Origin: Thauera propionica
GTDB taxonomy: Bacteria; Pseudomonadota; Gammaproteobacteria; Burkholderiales; Rhodocyclaceae
Reading direction: 5' to 3'
DNA: 64,000 nt
Assembly (NCBI RefSeq): GCF_002245655.1
Contig: NZ_NOIH01000001.1
Coordinates: 1-64,000 of the forward strand
Shown: positions 15,790 through 25,627 of the stretch, piece after piece
Position numbering within the stretch: the stretch's first letter is position 1
How the letters are laid out: each line of letters starts with the position of its first letter
Notes under the pieces: generated by a model
Told to the model about the DNA's origin: nothing
Databases searched by the model: none
The model's input: only the letters and a program-made list of their open reading frames with translations
Translations under genes and position numbers: made by a program

Positions 15790-18255
15790 TCAGGAAATGT
15801 TGCGTTTGTCACTGCGGCGACCCGCAACCGATGCATTGAACTCGCGCCGCAACTGCACCAGCTTCTTCAGCCCCGCGACCACGCGGGCATTGACCGAATC
15901 CTCGGGCGCCATCTGGCCGTGCGAGTCGGGGGCGCCGGCGGGCAGCCCGGTCAGGCGCTCCAGCGCTTCGTCTACCTCGGCTACCGCCCAGACGCGGAAG
16001 TGACCGTCGCGCACGGCAGCAACGACGTCCTCGCGCAGCATCAGGTTGCATACGTTGGCCTGCGGGATCAGCACGCCCTGCTCGCCGGTCAGTCCGCGGG
16101 CCGCGCACAGGTCGAAGAAGCCCTCGATCTTCTCGTTGATGCCGCCCACCGGTTGCACGATGCCGAACTGGTTGACCGAGCCGGTGACGGCGATCGACTG
16201 CCGGATCGGTACGCCGGCCAGCGCCGACAGCAGCGCGGCGAGTTCGGCCAGCGAGGCGCTGTCGCCCTCGATACCGCCGTAGGACTGCTCGAACACCAGG
16301 CTCGCCTTCAGCGACAGGGGCAGGATCATGCCGAAACGTGACGCGACGAAGGACGACAGGATCAGCACGCCCTTCGAGTGGATCGGGCCGCCGAGCTTGA
16401 CCTCGCGCTCGATGTCGATCACCTCGCCTTCGCCCACGCGCACCGTGGCGGTGATCCGCACCGGATGGGCGAAGCTGTCCGAGCCGAGCGGCACGACCGC
16501 CAGGCCATTGACCTGGCCGATGTGCTCGCCGTCGGTGTCAACCAGCAACTGGCCGCGCTGGATTTCCTGCTGGTAGTGCAGGCGGACGCGCTCGTGGCGT
16601 TGGCGATGTGCGGCCAGCGCGGCATCCACGTGCTCGCGTTCGATCTGCGCACTGCCGGCCGCGGTGGCGAAATGCGCCGCCTCGCGCAGGCGGTCGTCGA
16701 TGGGTTGGGTGCGTGCACTCAGGCGCTCGGCGTCGCCCGCGAGGCGCGCGGCATCGTCGATCAGCCTTGCCACGGCGGCGGCTGACAGCGGGGGCAGGGA
16801 CTCGCGCCGCGCGAGGGCGGCGATCAGGCGCGCATAGGCGGCCGTGCTGTCCTGTGTGCGCGCGATCTCGCTTTCCATGTCGGCATTGATGCGGAAGAGC
16901 GCGGCGAACTCGGGGTCGTACTGGCCCAGCAGGTAGTAGATCAGGCGCTCGCCGATCAGGATGACCTTCAGATCGAGCGGCATCGGTTCGGGCTCGAGCT
17001 GCACCGAGCCGGTGACGCCGATCAGCTCGGACAGCGACTCGATGCGCAGCCGCTCCGACTTCAGCGCGCGCTTCAAGCCTTCCCAGGCGAAGGGCTGGGA
17101 CGGCAGCTTGACGGCGTCGAGCACCAGGAAGCCGCCGTTGGCGCGGTGCAGGGCGCCGGCCCTGATCAGCGTGAAGTTGCTGACCAGCGTGCCCATGTGC
17201 ACCAGATGATCGATGCGGCCCACGAGGTTCTGCAATGTCGGATGGTCCTCGTACACGACCGGACGTGTGCCGTCGACCGGGTTTTCGACGAGCAGGTTCA
17301 CCAGGTAGCGCTGTACGGTGATCGTGCCGGAGTAGGTGATGGTGTCCGCGTCCTCGTCGGCGTGCGGCGAGGCATGAAGCGATTCGCCGCTGGCGATGAT
17401 GTCCTGCAGCACAGCGTCGAGGTGGGCGCCGACCTCGGGCAGGTCGGCATACGTGGGCTTGAGTTCCTCGATCATGTGTTGCACGGTGACACCGAGCGCG
17501 TCGCGTCCCGCATCGCGGATGCTGTTCTGCAGTTCGCGCCGCCAGCGCGGGAAGTCACCGCCCATCAGGCGGTGCATGCGTTCGTGCAGCAGCTTGATGT
17601 TGTCGCCCAGTTCCTTCTGGCGCGCTTCGGGCAGCGCCTCGAACTCGTCCTGCGACAGCGTGCTCTCCGCATCCTTCATCGGCAGGAAGGCGAAGCCGTG
17701 CGGCGTGCGCAGCAGGGCAATGCCGAGCTTCTGCGCCTCGTCGCCGAGCGTACGCAGGGCGGTTTCCTCGCGCTGCTTGGCTTCTTCCTGCAGGGCCTCG
17801 ATGTGGTTACGGTAGTCGTCGCTCTCGAACACCGCGCCGATCGCAGGCATCAGCTCCTCGACGAAGCGCTCCATGTCGCTGCGAAAACCCGCGCCGCGCC
17901 CGCAGGGCAGGCGCAGCAGCCGCGGCTGCGAGGCGTGGGCGAAGTTCCAGACATAGCACCAGTCAGCAGGCGGCGTGCCGTGGTGGCGTTCTTCCGCGAG
18001 CAGGCGGGCGACGATGTCGTGTCGTCCGCTGCCGGCATCGCCGAGTACGAAGAGGTTGTAGCCGGGGCCTTCGATGTCCAGCCCGAGCCGGATGGCGCCG
18101 ATCGCGCGGTCGTGGATGAAGCCGACGTCGGCGTCGTCGATCTCGGCAGTGGACGTGAACCCGAGGGAAGAAGGGTCGCAGACGGTTCGGAGACGTTCCG
18201 GAGGCAGCGGGGCGACGTGCATTGCGGGACCTTGCTGTTCTTCTTGCGCCATCAT
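15790..18255 (-). CDS. Lon-like AAA+ serine protease (LonB/YcbZ-type)
   Basis: An 821-residue cytosolic ATP-dependent protease homologue. The N-terminal half contains an AAA module with an unusual P-loop, FVLGDAGSGRHDIVARLL, where Arg replaces the Walker lysine, and a long helical insertion (about 130-290). The sensor region has GALHRANGGFLVLDAVKL and FRINADMESEIARTQDS. The C-terminal Lon proteolytic domain carries the catalytic dyad Ser666 (GDSASLAEL) and Lys709 (GGINEKIEGFF), spaced 43 residues apart as in E. coli Lon. TGSVNQFGIVQPVGG is the conserved strand before the lysine. No Lon substrate-binding N-domain is present. Starts at 18255 or 18252 are equivalent. Substrate is unknown. Confidence 0.85.
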   Translation of the reverse strand: MMAQEEQQGPAMHVAPLPPERLRTVCDPSSLGFTSTAEIDDADVGFIHDRAIGAIRLGLDIEGPGYNLFVLGDAGSGRHDIVARLLAEERHHGTPPADWCYVWNFAHASQPRLLRLPCGRGAGFRSDMERFVEELMPAIGAVFESDDYRNHIEALQEEAKQREETALRTLGDEAQKLGIALLRTPHGFAFLPMKDAESTLSQDEFEALPEARQKELGDNIKLLHERMHRLMGGDFPRWRRELQNSIRDAGRDALGVTVQHMIEELKPTYADLPEVGAHLDAVLQDIIASGESLHASPHADEDADTITYSGTITVQRYLVNLLVENPVDGTRPVVYEDHPTLQNLVGRIDHLVHMGTLVSNFTLIRAGALHRANGGFLVLDAVKLPSQPFAWEGLKRALKSERLRIESLSELIGVTGSVQLEPEPMPLDLKVILIGERLIYYLLGQYDPEFAALFRINADMESEIARTQDSTAAYARLIAALARRESLPPLSAAAVARLIDDAARLAGDAERLSARTQPIDDRLREAAHFATAAGSAQIEREHVDAALAAHRQRHERVRLHYQQEIQRGQLLVDTDGEHIGQVNGLAVVPLGSDSFAHPVRITATVRVGEGEVIDIEREVKLGGPIHSKGVLILSSFVASRFGMILPLSLKASLVFEQSYGGIEGDSASLAELAALLSALAGVPIRQSIAVTGSVNQFGIVQPVGGINEKIEGFFDLCAARGLTGEQGVLIPQANVCNLMLREDVVAAVRDGHFRVWAVAEVDEALERLTGLPAGAPDSHGQMAPEDSVNARVVAGLKKLVQLRREFNASVAGRRSDKRNIS

Positions 18256-18288
18256 AAACCGCGCGGGGCAATGGAATGCAGCGCGCGT

Positions 18289-19515
18289 TCAGCGCACCAG
18301 AAAGGGCAGGTTGGCGGTGGCCGCTTTTCCCTGAGCGTTGCGCACGGTGATGAAGAGGCGGTAGGGGCCGGGCCGCGAGGGTGCGACGAAGCGCACGCTG
18401 GCGGAATCCGCATGCAGCACGCGGACATCGACCCGTTCGGGCTGCGTTTCGGCATCGCCACCTTTGCGCAGGTCGGTGGCCTCGGCAAGCACCTGCCATT
18501 CGGTGCGCAATGGCGTGTCGTCGATGGCTGCTGCGTCGATGCCGGCCGAGACTTCCGCCCCCGGCGTGAAGACGTCGGCGGCGATGCCGATGCCGCGTAC
18601 GACCGGCGCTGGCGTGCCCGGTCGCCCGCCCCAGGCCGACGTCACCGCGTCGCTCATTGCCGTCGCGCTGCCGTCGGCCAGCAGCAGCCCGTGCCAGGTG
18701 CCCGTCTGCTCCTGCTTCGCGCCCCACAGGAAAGGGAACACCCCGCGGATTTGTGCCTGCGTCTTGAGGAATGCGAGGGCGTCGTCAAAGAAGCGTGCCT
18801 TCTCGGTGCTTGTCAGCTCGACCGGTGCGCCCCAGGGCTTGCGTCCGGCCTGCCATTGGCCGAGGGGGCCCAGCTCGGCGACCACCACGGGTTTCGTTAT
18901 GCCGGCGGCGCGCAGACGCTGCGGCAGGTCGAACGCCGCACCGGCATAGACGTTGATGCCCAGCAGGTCCGCGTTCGGGCAGCAGCCGGCGAGGGCGCGA
19001 AAAGCCTCCATGCCGGTGTCGGCCACGACCATCATCGTCGGATGGGCCGGGTCTGCCTGCCGGATGAGGCCGGCGAGGCGATCGACCTCGCGCCAGAGTG
19101 GCATCGGGTCGGCCGCGTCGGTCTCCACCTCATTGCCGACGCCCCACGCGAGCAGGGCAGGATGGTGGCGATGGCGCGCGACGAAATCGAGCAGTGCCTG
19201 TTCCTGCCGCTTCACCGCTGCCGGGTCGTCGTAGCGAAAGCCGTGGCGCGGGTGCTCCAGCCACAGCCCCATCACCACCTTCATGCCGAGCCGATGGGCT
19301 TCGTCGAGTACCCAGGCGTCTTCTTGTCGATAGACACGCACCACCCGCGCTCCCGCGGCGGCCAAGCGGGCAAGACTGGCGCGATCGCCCTCGAAGGCCG
19401 CTCCGTGCCATTGCGGGCCGGCTGCGTGAATGGCAGAAGGTGCGGACAGCAGCCAGCTCGCACAGACGAGCAGCAGGGCCAGTAGCTGGCGGACGGGAGG
19501 GGTGGTCAGGCGCAT
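18289..19515 (-). CDS. Secreted TIM-barrel glycosidase-like protein
   Basis: A 408-residue protein starting MRLTTPPVRQLLALLLVCAS, a signal peptide that should be cleaved after AIHAA. The mature domain looks like a GH2-type or related (beta/alpha)8 glycosidase: LARLAAAGARVVRVYRQEDAWVLDEAHRLGMKVVMGLWLEH, then LLAWGVGNEVETDAADPM with the proposed acid/base Glu after Asn, and KPVVVAELGPLGQW with the proposed nucleophile Glu. After the barrel (about residue 285) a C-terminal region of about 120 residues resembles a beta-sandwich ending in RLFITVRNAQGKAATANLPF. Substrate cannot be told. It lies 33 bp downstream of no same-strand partner other than the Lon-like gene that follows it, which may be cotranscribed. 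Confidence 0.68.
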   Translation of the reverse strand: MRLTTPPVRQLLALLLVCASWLLSAPSAIHAAGPQWHGAAFEGDRASLARLAAAGARVVRVYRQEDAWVLDEAHRLGMKVVMGLWLEHPRHGFRYDDPAAVKRQEQALLDFVARHRHHPALLAWGVGNEVETDAADPMPLWREVDRLAGLIRQADPAHPTMMVVADTGMEAFRALAGCCPNADLLGINVYAGAAFDLPQRLRAAGITKPVVVAELGPLGQWQAGRKPWGAPVELTSTEKARFFDDALAFLKTQAQIRGVFPFLWGAKQEQTGTWHGLLLADGSATAMSDAVTSAWGGRPGTPAPVVRGIGIAADVFTPGAEVSAGIDAAAIDDTPLRTEWQVLAEATDLRKGGDAETQPERVDVRVLHADSASVRFVAPSRPGPYRLFITVRNAQGKAATANLPFLVR

Positions 19516-19752
19516 GGGGTGACGGGCTCGGGGTTGTGGGGGCGACAAGCGGGGCTGGACAGCGTGGCGGCCGGCGTGCGGCAGAGCCTGCGTGACGCAG
19601 GTTGCCGCGCGGTGTGATCGCTGCCTGGTCTCCGAGTTCGATTTCCGCACCGCGTGCGCGCGTCAGCAGGAACGGGCAAGGCACCCGAACTTTCCGTCGC
19701 GCAGGCGGCGTCTAGAATGAAAGTGAAGCCTGCTATCGACAAGGAGAGTGTC

Positions 19753-20361
19753 ATGGCCATATTCAACGTATCCGCCGGCTCATCCGCTGCGGCCCTCGAT
19801 CCCGCACGGGGGGCAGCCAGCAGCACGAATCGTCGCGACGAGGTGAGGCCCGTTAGTGCTCGCTACGAGGACGTGCGGGCAGAGAGCAATGTCCAGATCC
19901 TGCAGGCCTCGCTCAGTGTGGCCATCAATGCGGGCAACGAGAGCCAGGCGTTGCTGTTCCGTGCCGCGTTGGAGAAGATCAACGAGATCCTGAAGCCGGA
20001 ACTGGGCGAGTTGGCACTGCAGAACGCGGTGCAGGGGGACAACTCGCCCGAAGCGACGGCCGAACGGATCCTCTCGTTCGCCACGGGGCTGTTCGACCGC
20101 TATGCCGAGCAATATCCTGACAAGGACGCCGAGACCGTATTGCGCGATTTTGTCGGTCTCGTCCGCGGCGGCTTCGAGCAGGGCTACAAGGAGGCGACGG
20201 ATATCCTCAGTGGCCTGAACGTATTCGAGGGCGACATCGAGGCCGGGGTGCGCAAGACCTACAGCCTGGTGAGCCAGGGCTTCGATGATTTCCTCAGCGC
20301 GCGACTGGAAGCGCTCAAGCCGGTCGAAACGCAGACGCAAGCCGGGGCGCCCGAATCCTGA
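19753..20361 (+). CDS. DUF5610 domain protein
   Basis: A 202-residue soluble protein starting MAIFNVSAGSSAAALDPARG, with AAGGAGAG about 5 bases before the ATG. The first 45 residues are low-complexity and probably disordered. The conserved part has ILQASLSVAINAGNESQALLFRAALEKINEIL, ILSFATGLFDRYAEQYPD and LRDFVGLVRGGFEQGYKEAT, ending DILSGLNVFEGDIEAGVRKTY. This matches the DUF5610 pattern as I remember it. Function is unknown. A TAGAAT -10-like element lies at 19713-19718 in the divergent region shared with the glycosidase-like gene. Confidence 0.7.
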   Translation: MAIFNVSAGSSAAALDPARGAASSTNRRDEVRPVSARYEDVRAESNVQILQASLSVAINAGNESQALLFRAALEKINEILKPELGELALQNAVQGDNSPEATAERILSFATGLFDRYAEQYPDKDAETVLRDFVGLVRGGFEQGYKEATDILSGLNVFEGDIEAGVRKTYSLVSQGFDDFLSARLEALKPVETQTQAGAPES

Positions 20362-20481
20362 CTGGCTGTGGCTGCGCTGCGCGCGGCCGCGCGGGGCAGC
20401 CGCCGGAAGGGGGCTGTCTTGCGAAGCGTTCCCGTTCCTGCGGCAAAGTGCGGGCGAGAAAAATTTTCGCCCGACCCGCCC

Positions 20482-20536
20482 TTGAAATCCCCAAACCCCG
20501 TCCCTATTATTAGCACTCGTTGGCGGTGAGTGCTAA
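20482..20536 (+). promoter_or_regulatory. groESL promoter with CIRCE (HrcA) operator
   Basis: TTGAAA (20482-20487) and TATTAT (20505-20510) are spaced 17 bp, a strong sigma70 promoter. The CIRCE inverted repeat TTAGCACTC-N9-GAGTGCTAA occupies 20510-20536 and begins on the last base of the -10 box. HrcA bound there would block initiation until heat or misfolded protein titrates GroE. The leader to groES is about 110 bases and ends in a GGAGAG ribosome-binding site. Confidence 0.93.
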
Positions 20537-20650
20537 CAAGCTTCGGGCGATAGCGATCGCGCTGCGCCGGAGCTCACTGCGAATTTGCCTGCGGGTCTGC
20601 CCGCGAATCAATCAACCCAAACAGTTGAACCGTAGATAGGAGAGAACTCG

Positions 20651-20941
20651 ATGAAGATTCGTCCCCTGCACGATCGCGTGATCGTCAAGCGTCTGGAAGC
20701 CGAACGCAAGACCGCCAGCGGTATCGTGATCCCGGACAGCGCCGGCGAGAAGCCCGATCAGGGTGAAGTGCTGGCTGTCGGCAACGGCAAGATCCTGGAC
20801 GACGGCAAGGTGCGTCCGATGGCCGTCAAGGTGGGCGACAAGGTCCTGTTCGGCAAGTATGCCGGCCAGGCCGTGAAGGTCGAAGGCGAAGAGCTCCTCG
20901 TGATGCGCGAGGAAGACATCATGGGCGTGGTCGAGGCCTGA
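20651..20941 (+). CDS. groES: Co-chaperonin GroES
   Basis: A 96-residue cytosolic co-chaperonin, forming the heptameric lid of the GroEL chamber. Conserved features: [19 protein letters not shown] at the N-terminus, the mobile loop [19 protein letters not shown] (about 20-38) that contacts GroEL, the beta-barrel [21 protein letters not shown] and the terminal [12 protein letters not shown]. Length is exactly that of the family. It is the first gene of the CIRCE-regulated operon and lies 53 bp upstream of groEL. Confidence 0.99.
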   Translation: MKIRPLHDRVIVKRLEAERKTASGIVIPDSAGEKPDQGEVLAVGNGKILDDGKVRPMAVKVGDKVLFGKYAGQAVKVEGEELLVMREEDIMGVVEA

Positions 20942-20991
20942 GCCTCCCCCGAATCCCAGAAACGCTAACCGAAACATTTCCGGAGTTCTGA

Positions 20992-22638
<1,647 letters not shown>

Positions 22639-22685
22639 TGTCCGGTCTGCGGTCCCGGTTCGCCGGGGCTGCATCAGCTTCAAGG

Positions 22686-22713
22686 CGAAAGCCCCGCGCA
22701 AGCGGGGCTTTCG
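22686..22713 (+). terminator. groESL operon terminator
   Basis: CGAAAGCCCCGC and GCGGGGCTTTCG form a perfect 12-bp stem closed by GCAA, followed by TCGTTTA. It starts 47 bp after the groEL stop codon. Confidence 0.9.
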
Positions 22714-22798
22714 TCGTTTACGCGAGGCCGATTGCACGAATGGCGGACAGCGTGCAGGGATCACGGACGCTTGCGCAAACCGTGGGATAATCTTGAGA

Positions 22799-22942
22799 AC
22801 TCGGAAGGATTGACGACGCGACCCCGGGGCGGAGGCCCGCAGGATGAAAGGCGAGGGGATGCGTCGAAGAAAAGTCGGTAGGGAGCGGCGACCGGTTGAC
22901 CTGGCCGCTCCCTGAAGCATGCCGAGGCCGGGCCTGGCATGC
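22799..22942 (+). ncRNA. Candidate structured leader or small RNA
   Basis: The 384-bp gap between groEL and the response regulator holds more than the terminator. CGACGC (22814-22819) pairs with GCGTCG (22861-22866) around an inner GGGC/GCCC hairpin. GGGAGCGGC (22881-22889) pairs with GCCGCTCCC (22904-22912). GCATGCC (22917-22923) pairs with GGCATGC (22936-22942). No open frame with family features covers it. It could be a leader of the two-component genes or an independent RNA. I recognise no known RNA family, and GC-rich DNA gives chance hairpins. Confidence 0.25.
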
Positions 22943-22994
22943 TCCCGATGACCGAGCAAAAGGAGAACAGCGGAGCCGATGCTAGGCGTAACCG

Positions 22995-23011
22995 CTTACA
23001 CGTAACTTACA
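22995..23011. promoter_or_regulatory. 11-bp-period CTTACA direct repeat before response regulator
   Basis: CTTACA at 22995-23000 and again at 23006-23011 are spaced exactly 11 bp, the spacing expected for tandem OmpR-family response regulator binding. It ends 11 bp before the ATG of the regulator gene (23023), suggesting autoregulation. A related pair lies upstream of yjcH-actP. Confidence 0.5.
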
Positions 23012-23022
23012 TCCGGAATTTC

Positions 23023-23709
23023 ATGCGCATTCTTCTTGCCGAAGATGATCCCGTGATTGCCGACGGCATCGGTCGTGCCCTCAAGCGCAGCGGTTACGCG
23101 GTGGACCATGTCGATAACGGCATCGAAGCCGACGCTGCCCTGGCCTCCCAGCCCTACGACCTGCTCATTCTCGACCTCGGGATGCCGCGCCTGGGCGGCA
23201 TCGAGGTGCTCAAGCGCCTGCGCGCGCGCAAATCGGCGCTGCCGGTGCTGATCCTGACTGCGCAGGACGGTGTCGATGACCGCGTACGTGGCCTGGATGC
23301 GGGGGCGGACGACTACATGACCAAGCCCTTCGCGCTACCGGAACTAGAAGCGCGGGTCCGTGCGCTGACGCGTCGCGGCACCGGGCAGGCGCGGTGCCTG
23401 GAACTGGGGCGGCTGTCCTACGACCAGGCCGACCGCGTGGTGAAGGTGGACGGCCAGGTGCTTGACCTGTCCGCGCGCGAGATCGGTTTGCTGGAAGTCT
23501 TCCTGCTGCGGGTGGGCCGCCTGGTCAGCAAGGACCAGTTGGTGGATCACCTGTGCGGGTGGGGCGAGGAGGTCTCGAGCAACGCCATCGAGGTCTATGT
23601 CCACCGCCTGCGCAAGAAGCTGGAGGACAGTGGGGTACGCATCGTGACCGTTCGCGGCTTGGGGTACTGCCTGGAAAACTCGGATGCGGTCCCGGCGACG
23701 AAAGCCTGA
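23023..23709 (+). CDS. OmpR-family response regulator (TctD/QseB-like)
   Basis: A 228-residue regulator starting MRILLAEDDPVIADGIGRAL. The receiver domain has the acidic pair ED (residues 7-8), phosphoacceptor Asp51 in LLILDLGMPRLGG, the Thr in LILTAQD and the Lys in MTKPFALPEL. The C-terminal winged helix (about 125-220) has LDLSAREIGLLEVFLL, VSKDQLVDHL, CGWGEEVSSNAIEVYVHRL and the wing GVRIVTVRGLGYCL. The kinase gene starts 26 bp before its stop codon, so the pair is translationally coupled. Position upstream of yjcH-actP and matching direct repeats suggest it controls acetate uptake; this is inference. Confidence 0.9.
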   Translation: MRILLAEDDPVIADGIGRALKRSGYAVDHVDNGIEADAALASQPYDLLILDLGMPRLGGIEVLKRLRARKSALPVLILTAQDGVDDRVRGLDAGADDYMTKPFALPELEARVRALTRRGTGQARCLELGRLSYDQADRVVKVDGQVLDLSAREIGLLEVFLLRVGRLVSKDQLVDHLCGWGEEVSSNAIEVYVHRLRKKLEDSGVRIVTVRGLGYCLENSDAVPATKA

Positions 23710-25168
23710 GAAGGCGGCCGCCGCCCCGAGGCGATCCGGGCCGCCGAATTCGCTGTTCGGCGAGATCCTCGACTGGATGCTCGCGCCGCTGCTGTTCTTG
23801 TGGCCGATCTCGATCATCGTCACCCACAACGTTGCCGACAACATCGCCAACCAGCCCTACGACCTCGCGCTGGCCGACAGCGTGCGCGCGCTGTCGCGCC
23901 TGGTGACGCTCGCCGATGGCCAGATCGTCGTGCATTTCCCGGCGCCGCCGCGAGCGCTGTTCCGCGCCGACCAGGACGACGTGCTGTACTTTCAGGTGGC
24001 GGACGAGCAGGGCGTCACGATCACCGGGGACCCCGAGATCCCGCGGCCGCAGGGTGTTGTCGGCCCGGTGGGCGAGGAAGTGCTGTTCCGCGACGAGATC
24101 ATCCACGGTGAGGAGACGCGGGTGGCCTATCGGCTGCTGCGTCCGGGAGAGGGCGATGAGTCGCCCCTGGTGCTGGTGCAGGTGGCCGAGACGCGCAACA
24201 AACGCAGCGACCTCGCGTCGCGAGTCGTGACCGGGGTGTTGCTGCCGCAGTTCGCGATCATCCCCTTGGCCGTGGTGCTGGTATGGGTGGGCCTGTCGCG
24301 CGGCATCGCGCCGCTGAACCGCTTGCAGAGCCTGATCCGTCGCCGGCGTCCGACCGACCTGTCACCGGTGGCGCCGGCCAGCGTGCCCGAGGAGGTGCGC
24401 CCGCTGATCATCGCTTTCAACGACATGATGGCGCGGCTGGAAGAGAACCTCCAGGCACAGCAGCGCTTCATCGCCGACGCTGCGCACCAGATGCGCACAC
24501 CCCTGACCGGCCTGAAGATGCAGACCGACCTCGCTTTGCACGAGACCGATCCCGAGCAACTGCGGCAGTCGCTCGCCCACATTGCCGAGAGTACGGACCG
24601 TGCCGCTCACCTCATCAACCAGTTGTTGTCGCTGGCACGGGCCGAGGCGAGCTTCGAGAAGCTGTATGCGGTCGAGCCGGTGGACCTGGGTGCCGTGGTG
24701 CGCGAGGTGGCGCTGGAGCTGTTTCCGCGCGCGCAGGCCAAGAACATCGATCTGGGTGCCGAGGGCAGCGAAGCCGCACTGCTCGTCGAAGGCAATGCCG
24801 TGCTGTTGCGCGAGCTGGTGAAGAACCTGGTGGACAACGCGGTCAAGTACACGCCGCGCGGCGGCCATGTCACCTTGCGCACGCGCTTCGCCGGGTCCCC
24901 GATCCTGGAGATCGAGGATACCGGCCCGGGCATCCCCGACGCCGACCGGGAGCGGGTGTTCGAGCGCTTCTATCGCGTACTGGGCAGCGGCGTCGATGGC
25001 TCCGGCCTGGGGTTGCCGATCGTGCGCGAGATCGCCGAGCTGCACCGCGCCACAGTCACGCTGGACGCAAACCCTGCAGGGCAGGGCACGCTCGCGCGCG
25101 TCGTCTTTCCGCGCACCCACCTGCAGGCGCCGCCGGCCGTGCAGGGCGACGTCTATCCGCTGGGCTGA
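23684..25168 (+). CDS. Sensor histidine kinase (TctE-like)
   Basis: A 494-residue inner-membrane kinase. A first transmembrane helix (about residues 30-48, LAPLLFLWPISIIVTHNV) and a second (about 190-208, LLPQFAIIPLAVVLVWVGL) bracket a periplasmic sensor of about 140 residues typical of TctE-type kinases (two-component sensor kinase N-terminal domain). HAMP-like linker, H-box AAHQMRTPLTGL with the phosphoacceptor His, N-box LVKNLVDNAVKYTP, G1 IEDTGPGIP and G2 GSGLGLPIVREI follow in order. It overlaps the regulator gene by 26 bp. The signal is probably a carboxylate, by analogy with TctE, but no ligand residues can be assigned. Confidence 0.9.
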   Translation: MRSRRRKPEKAAAAPRRSGPPNSLFGEILDWMLAPLLFLWPISIIVTHNVADNIANQPYDLALADSVRALSRLVTLADGQIVVHFPAPPRALFRADQDDVLYFQVADEQGVTITGDPEIPRPQGVVGPVGEEVLFRDEIIHGEETRVAYRLLRPGEGDESPLVLVQVAETRNKRSDLASRVVTGVLLPQFAIIPLAVVLVWVGLSRGIAPLNRLQSLIRRRRPTDLSPVAPASVPEEVRPLIIAFNDMMARLEENLQAQQRFIADAAHQMRTPLTGLKMQTDLALHETDPEQLRQSLAHIAESTDRAAHLINQLLSLARAEASFEKLYAVEPVDLGAVVREVALELFPRAQAKNIDLGAEGSEAALLVEGNAVLLRELVKNLVDNAVKYTPRGGHVTLRTRFAGSPILEIEDTGPGIPDADRERVFERFYRVLGSGVDGSGLGLPIVREIAELHRATVTLDANPAGQGTLARVVFPRTHLQAPPAVQGDVYPLG

Positions 25169-25180
25169 TGTGTTCAGCTA

Positions 25181-25247
25181 GCGTTAAGATTGCGTTAAGC
25201 ATCTGTTATTAAAAGATATTTTTATGATCGCGTAAGCGGAATGTAAG
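25181..25247. promoter_or_regulatory. yjcH-actP control region with two 11-bp-period direct repeats
   Basis: GCGTTAAG at 25181-25188 is repeated at 25192-25199, and GTAAG at 25232-25236 is repeated at 25243-25247; both pairs have an 11-bp period. On the opposite strand they read CTTAACGC twice and CTTAC twice, close to the CTTACA pair before the response regulator at 23023. The AT-rich tract between them (25202-25225) is the likeliest core-promoter area, though no clear -35/-10 pair stands out. These look like tandem OmpR-type regulator sites. Confidence 0.5.
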
Positions 25248-25318
25248 TCTTCGCCCCTACCTTTTGCCGGACTGGGCGCTTGCCCGGCGGGTTCACTTAA
25301 AAGGCGAGGAGGGGAAAC

Positions 25319-25627
25319 ATGGAAGACGATCTGGTGAAGAAAATCACCGCCAATCCGAAATACCAGAAGCTCGTGGGGACGCGTACGTCCTACGGCTGGC
25401 TGCTGACGATCATCATGCTGGTCGTGTACTACGGCTACATCGCAGTGATCGCGTTCAGCAGGGAGTCGCTGGCCGTCCGGCTCGGCGAGGGGGTGATGAC
25501 CGTCGGCATTCCCGTCGGCCTGGGCGTCATCGCGTTCACCATCATCATCACAGGCATCTACGTGCGCCGCGCGAACTCCGAGTTCGATGCGCTGACCGCC
25601 GATATCGTCAGGGAGAGCGGCAAATGA
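25319..25627 (+). CDS. yjcH: DUF485 membrane protein YjcH
   Basis: A 102-residue inner-membrane protein with two transmembrane helices (about 24-46, [22 protein letters not shown]; about 60-82, [22 protein letters not shown]). The DUF485 signature is [19 protein letters not shown] and the ending [10 protein letters not shown]. YjcH is the usual partner encoded directly before ActP. AGGCGAGGAGGGGAAAC precedes the ATG. Its TGA overlaps the actP ATG as ATGA, so the two are translationally coupled. Confidence 0.95.
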   Translation: MEDDLVKKITANPKYQKLVGTRTSYGWLLTIIMLVVYYGYIAVIAFSRESLAVRLGEGVMTVGIPVGLGVIAFTIIITGIYVRRANSEFDALTADIVRESGK

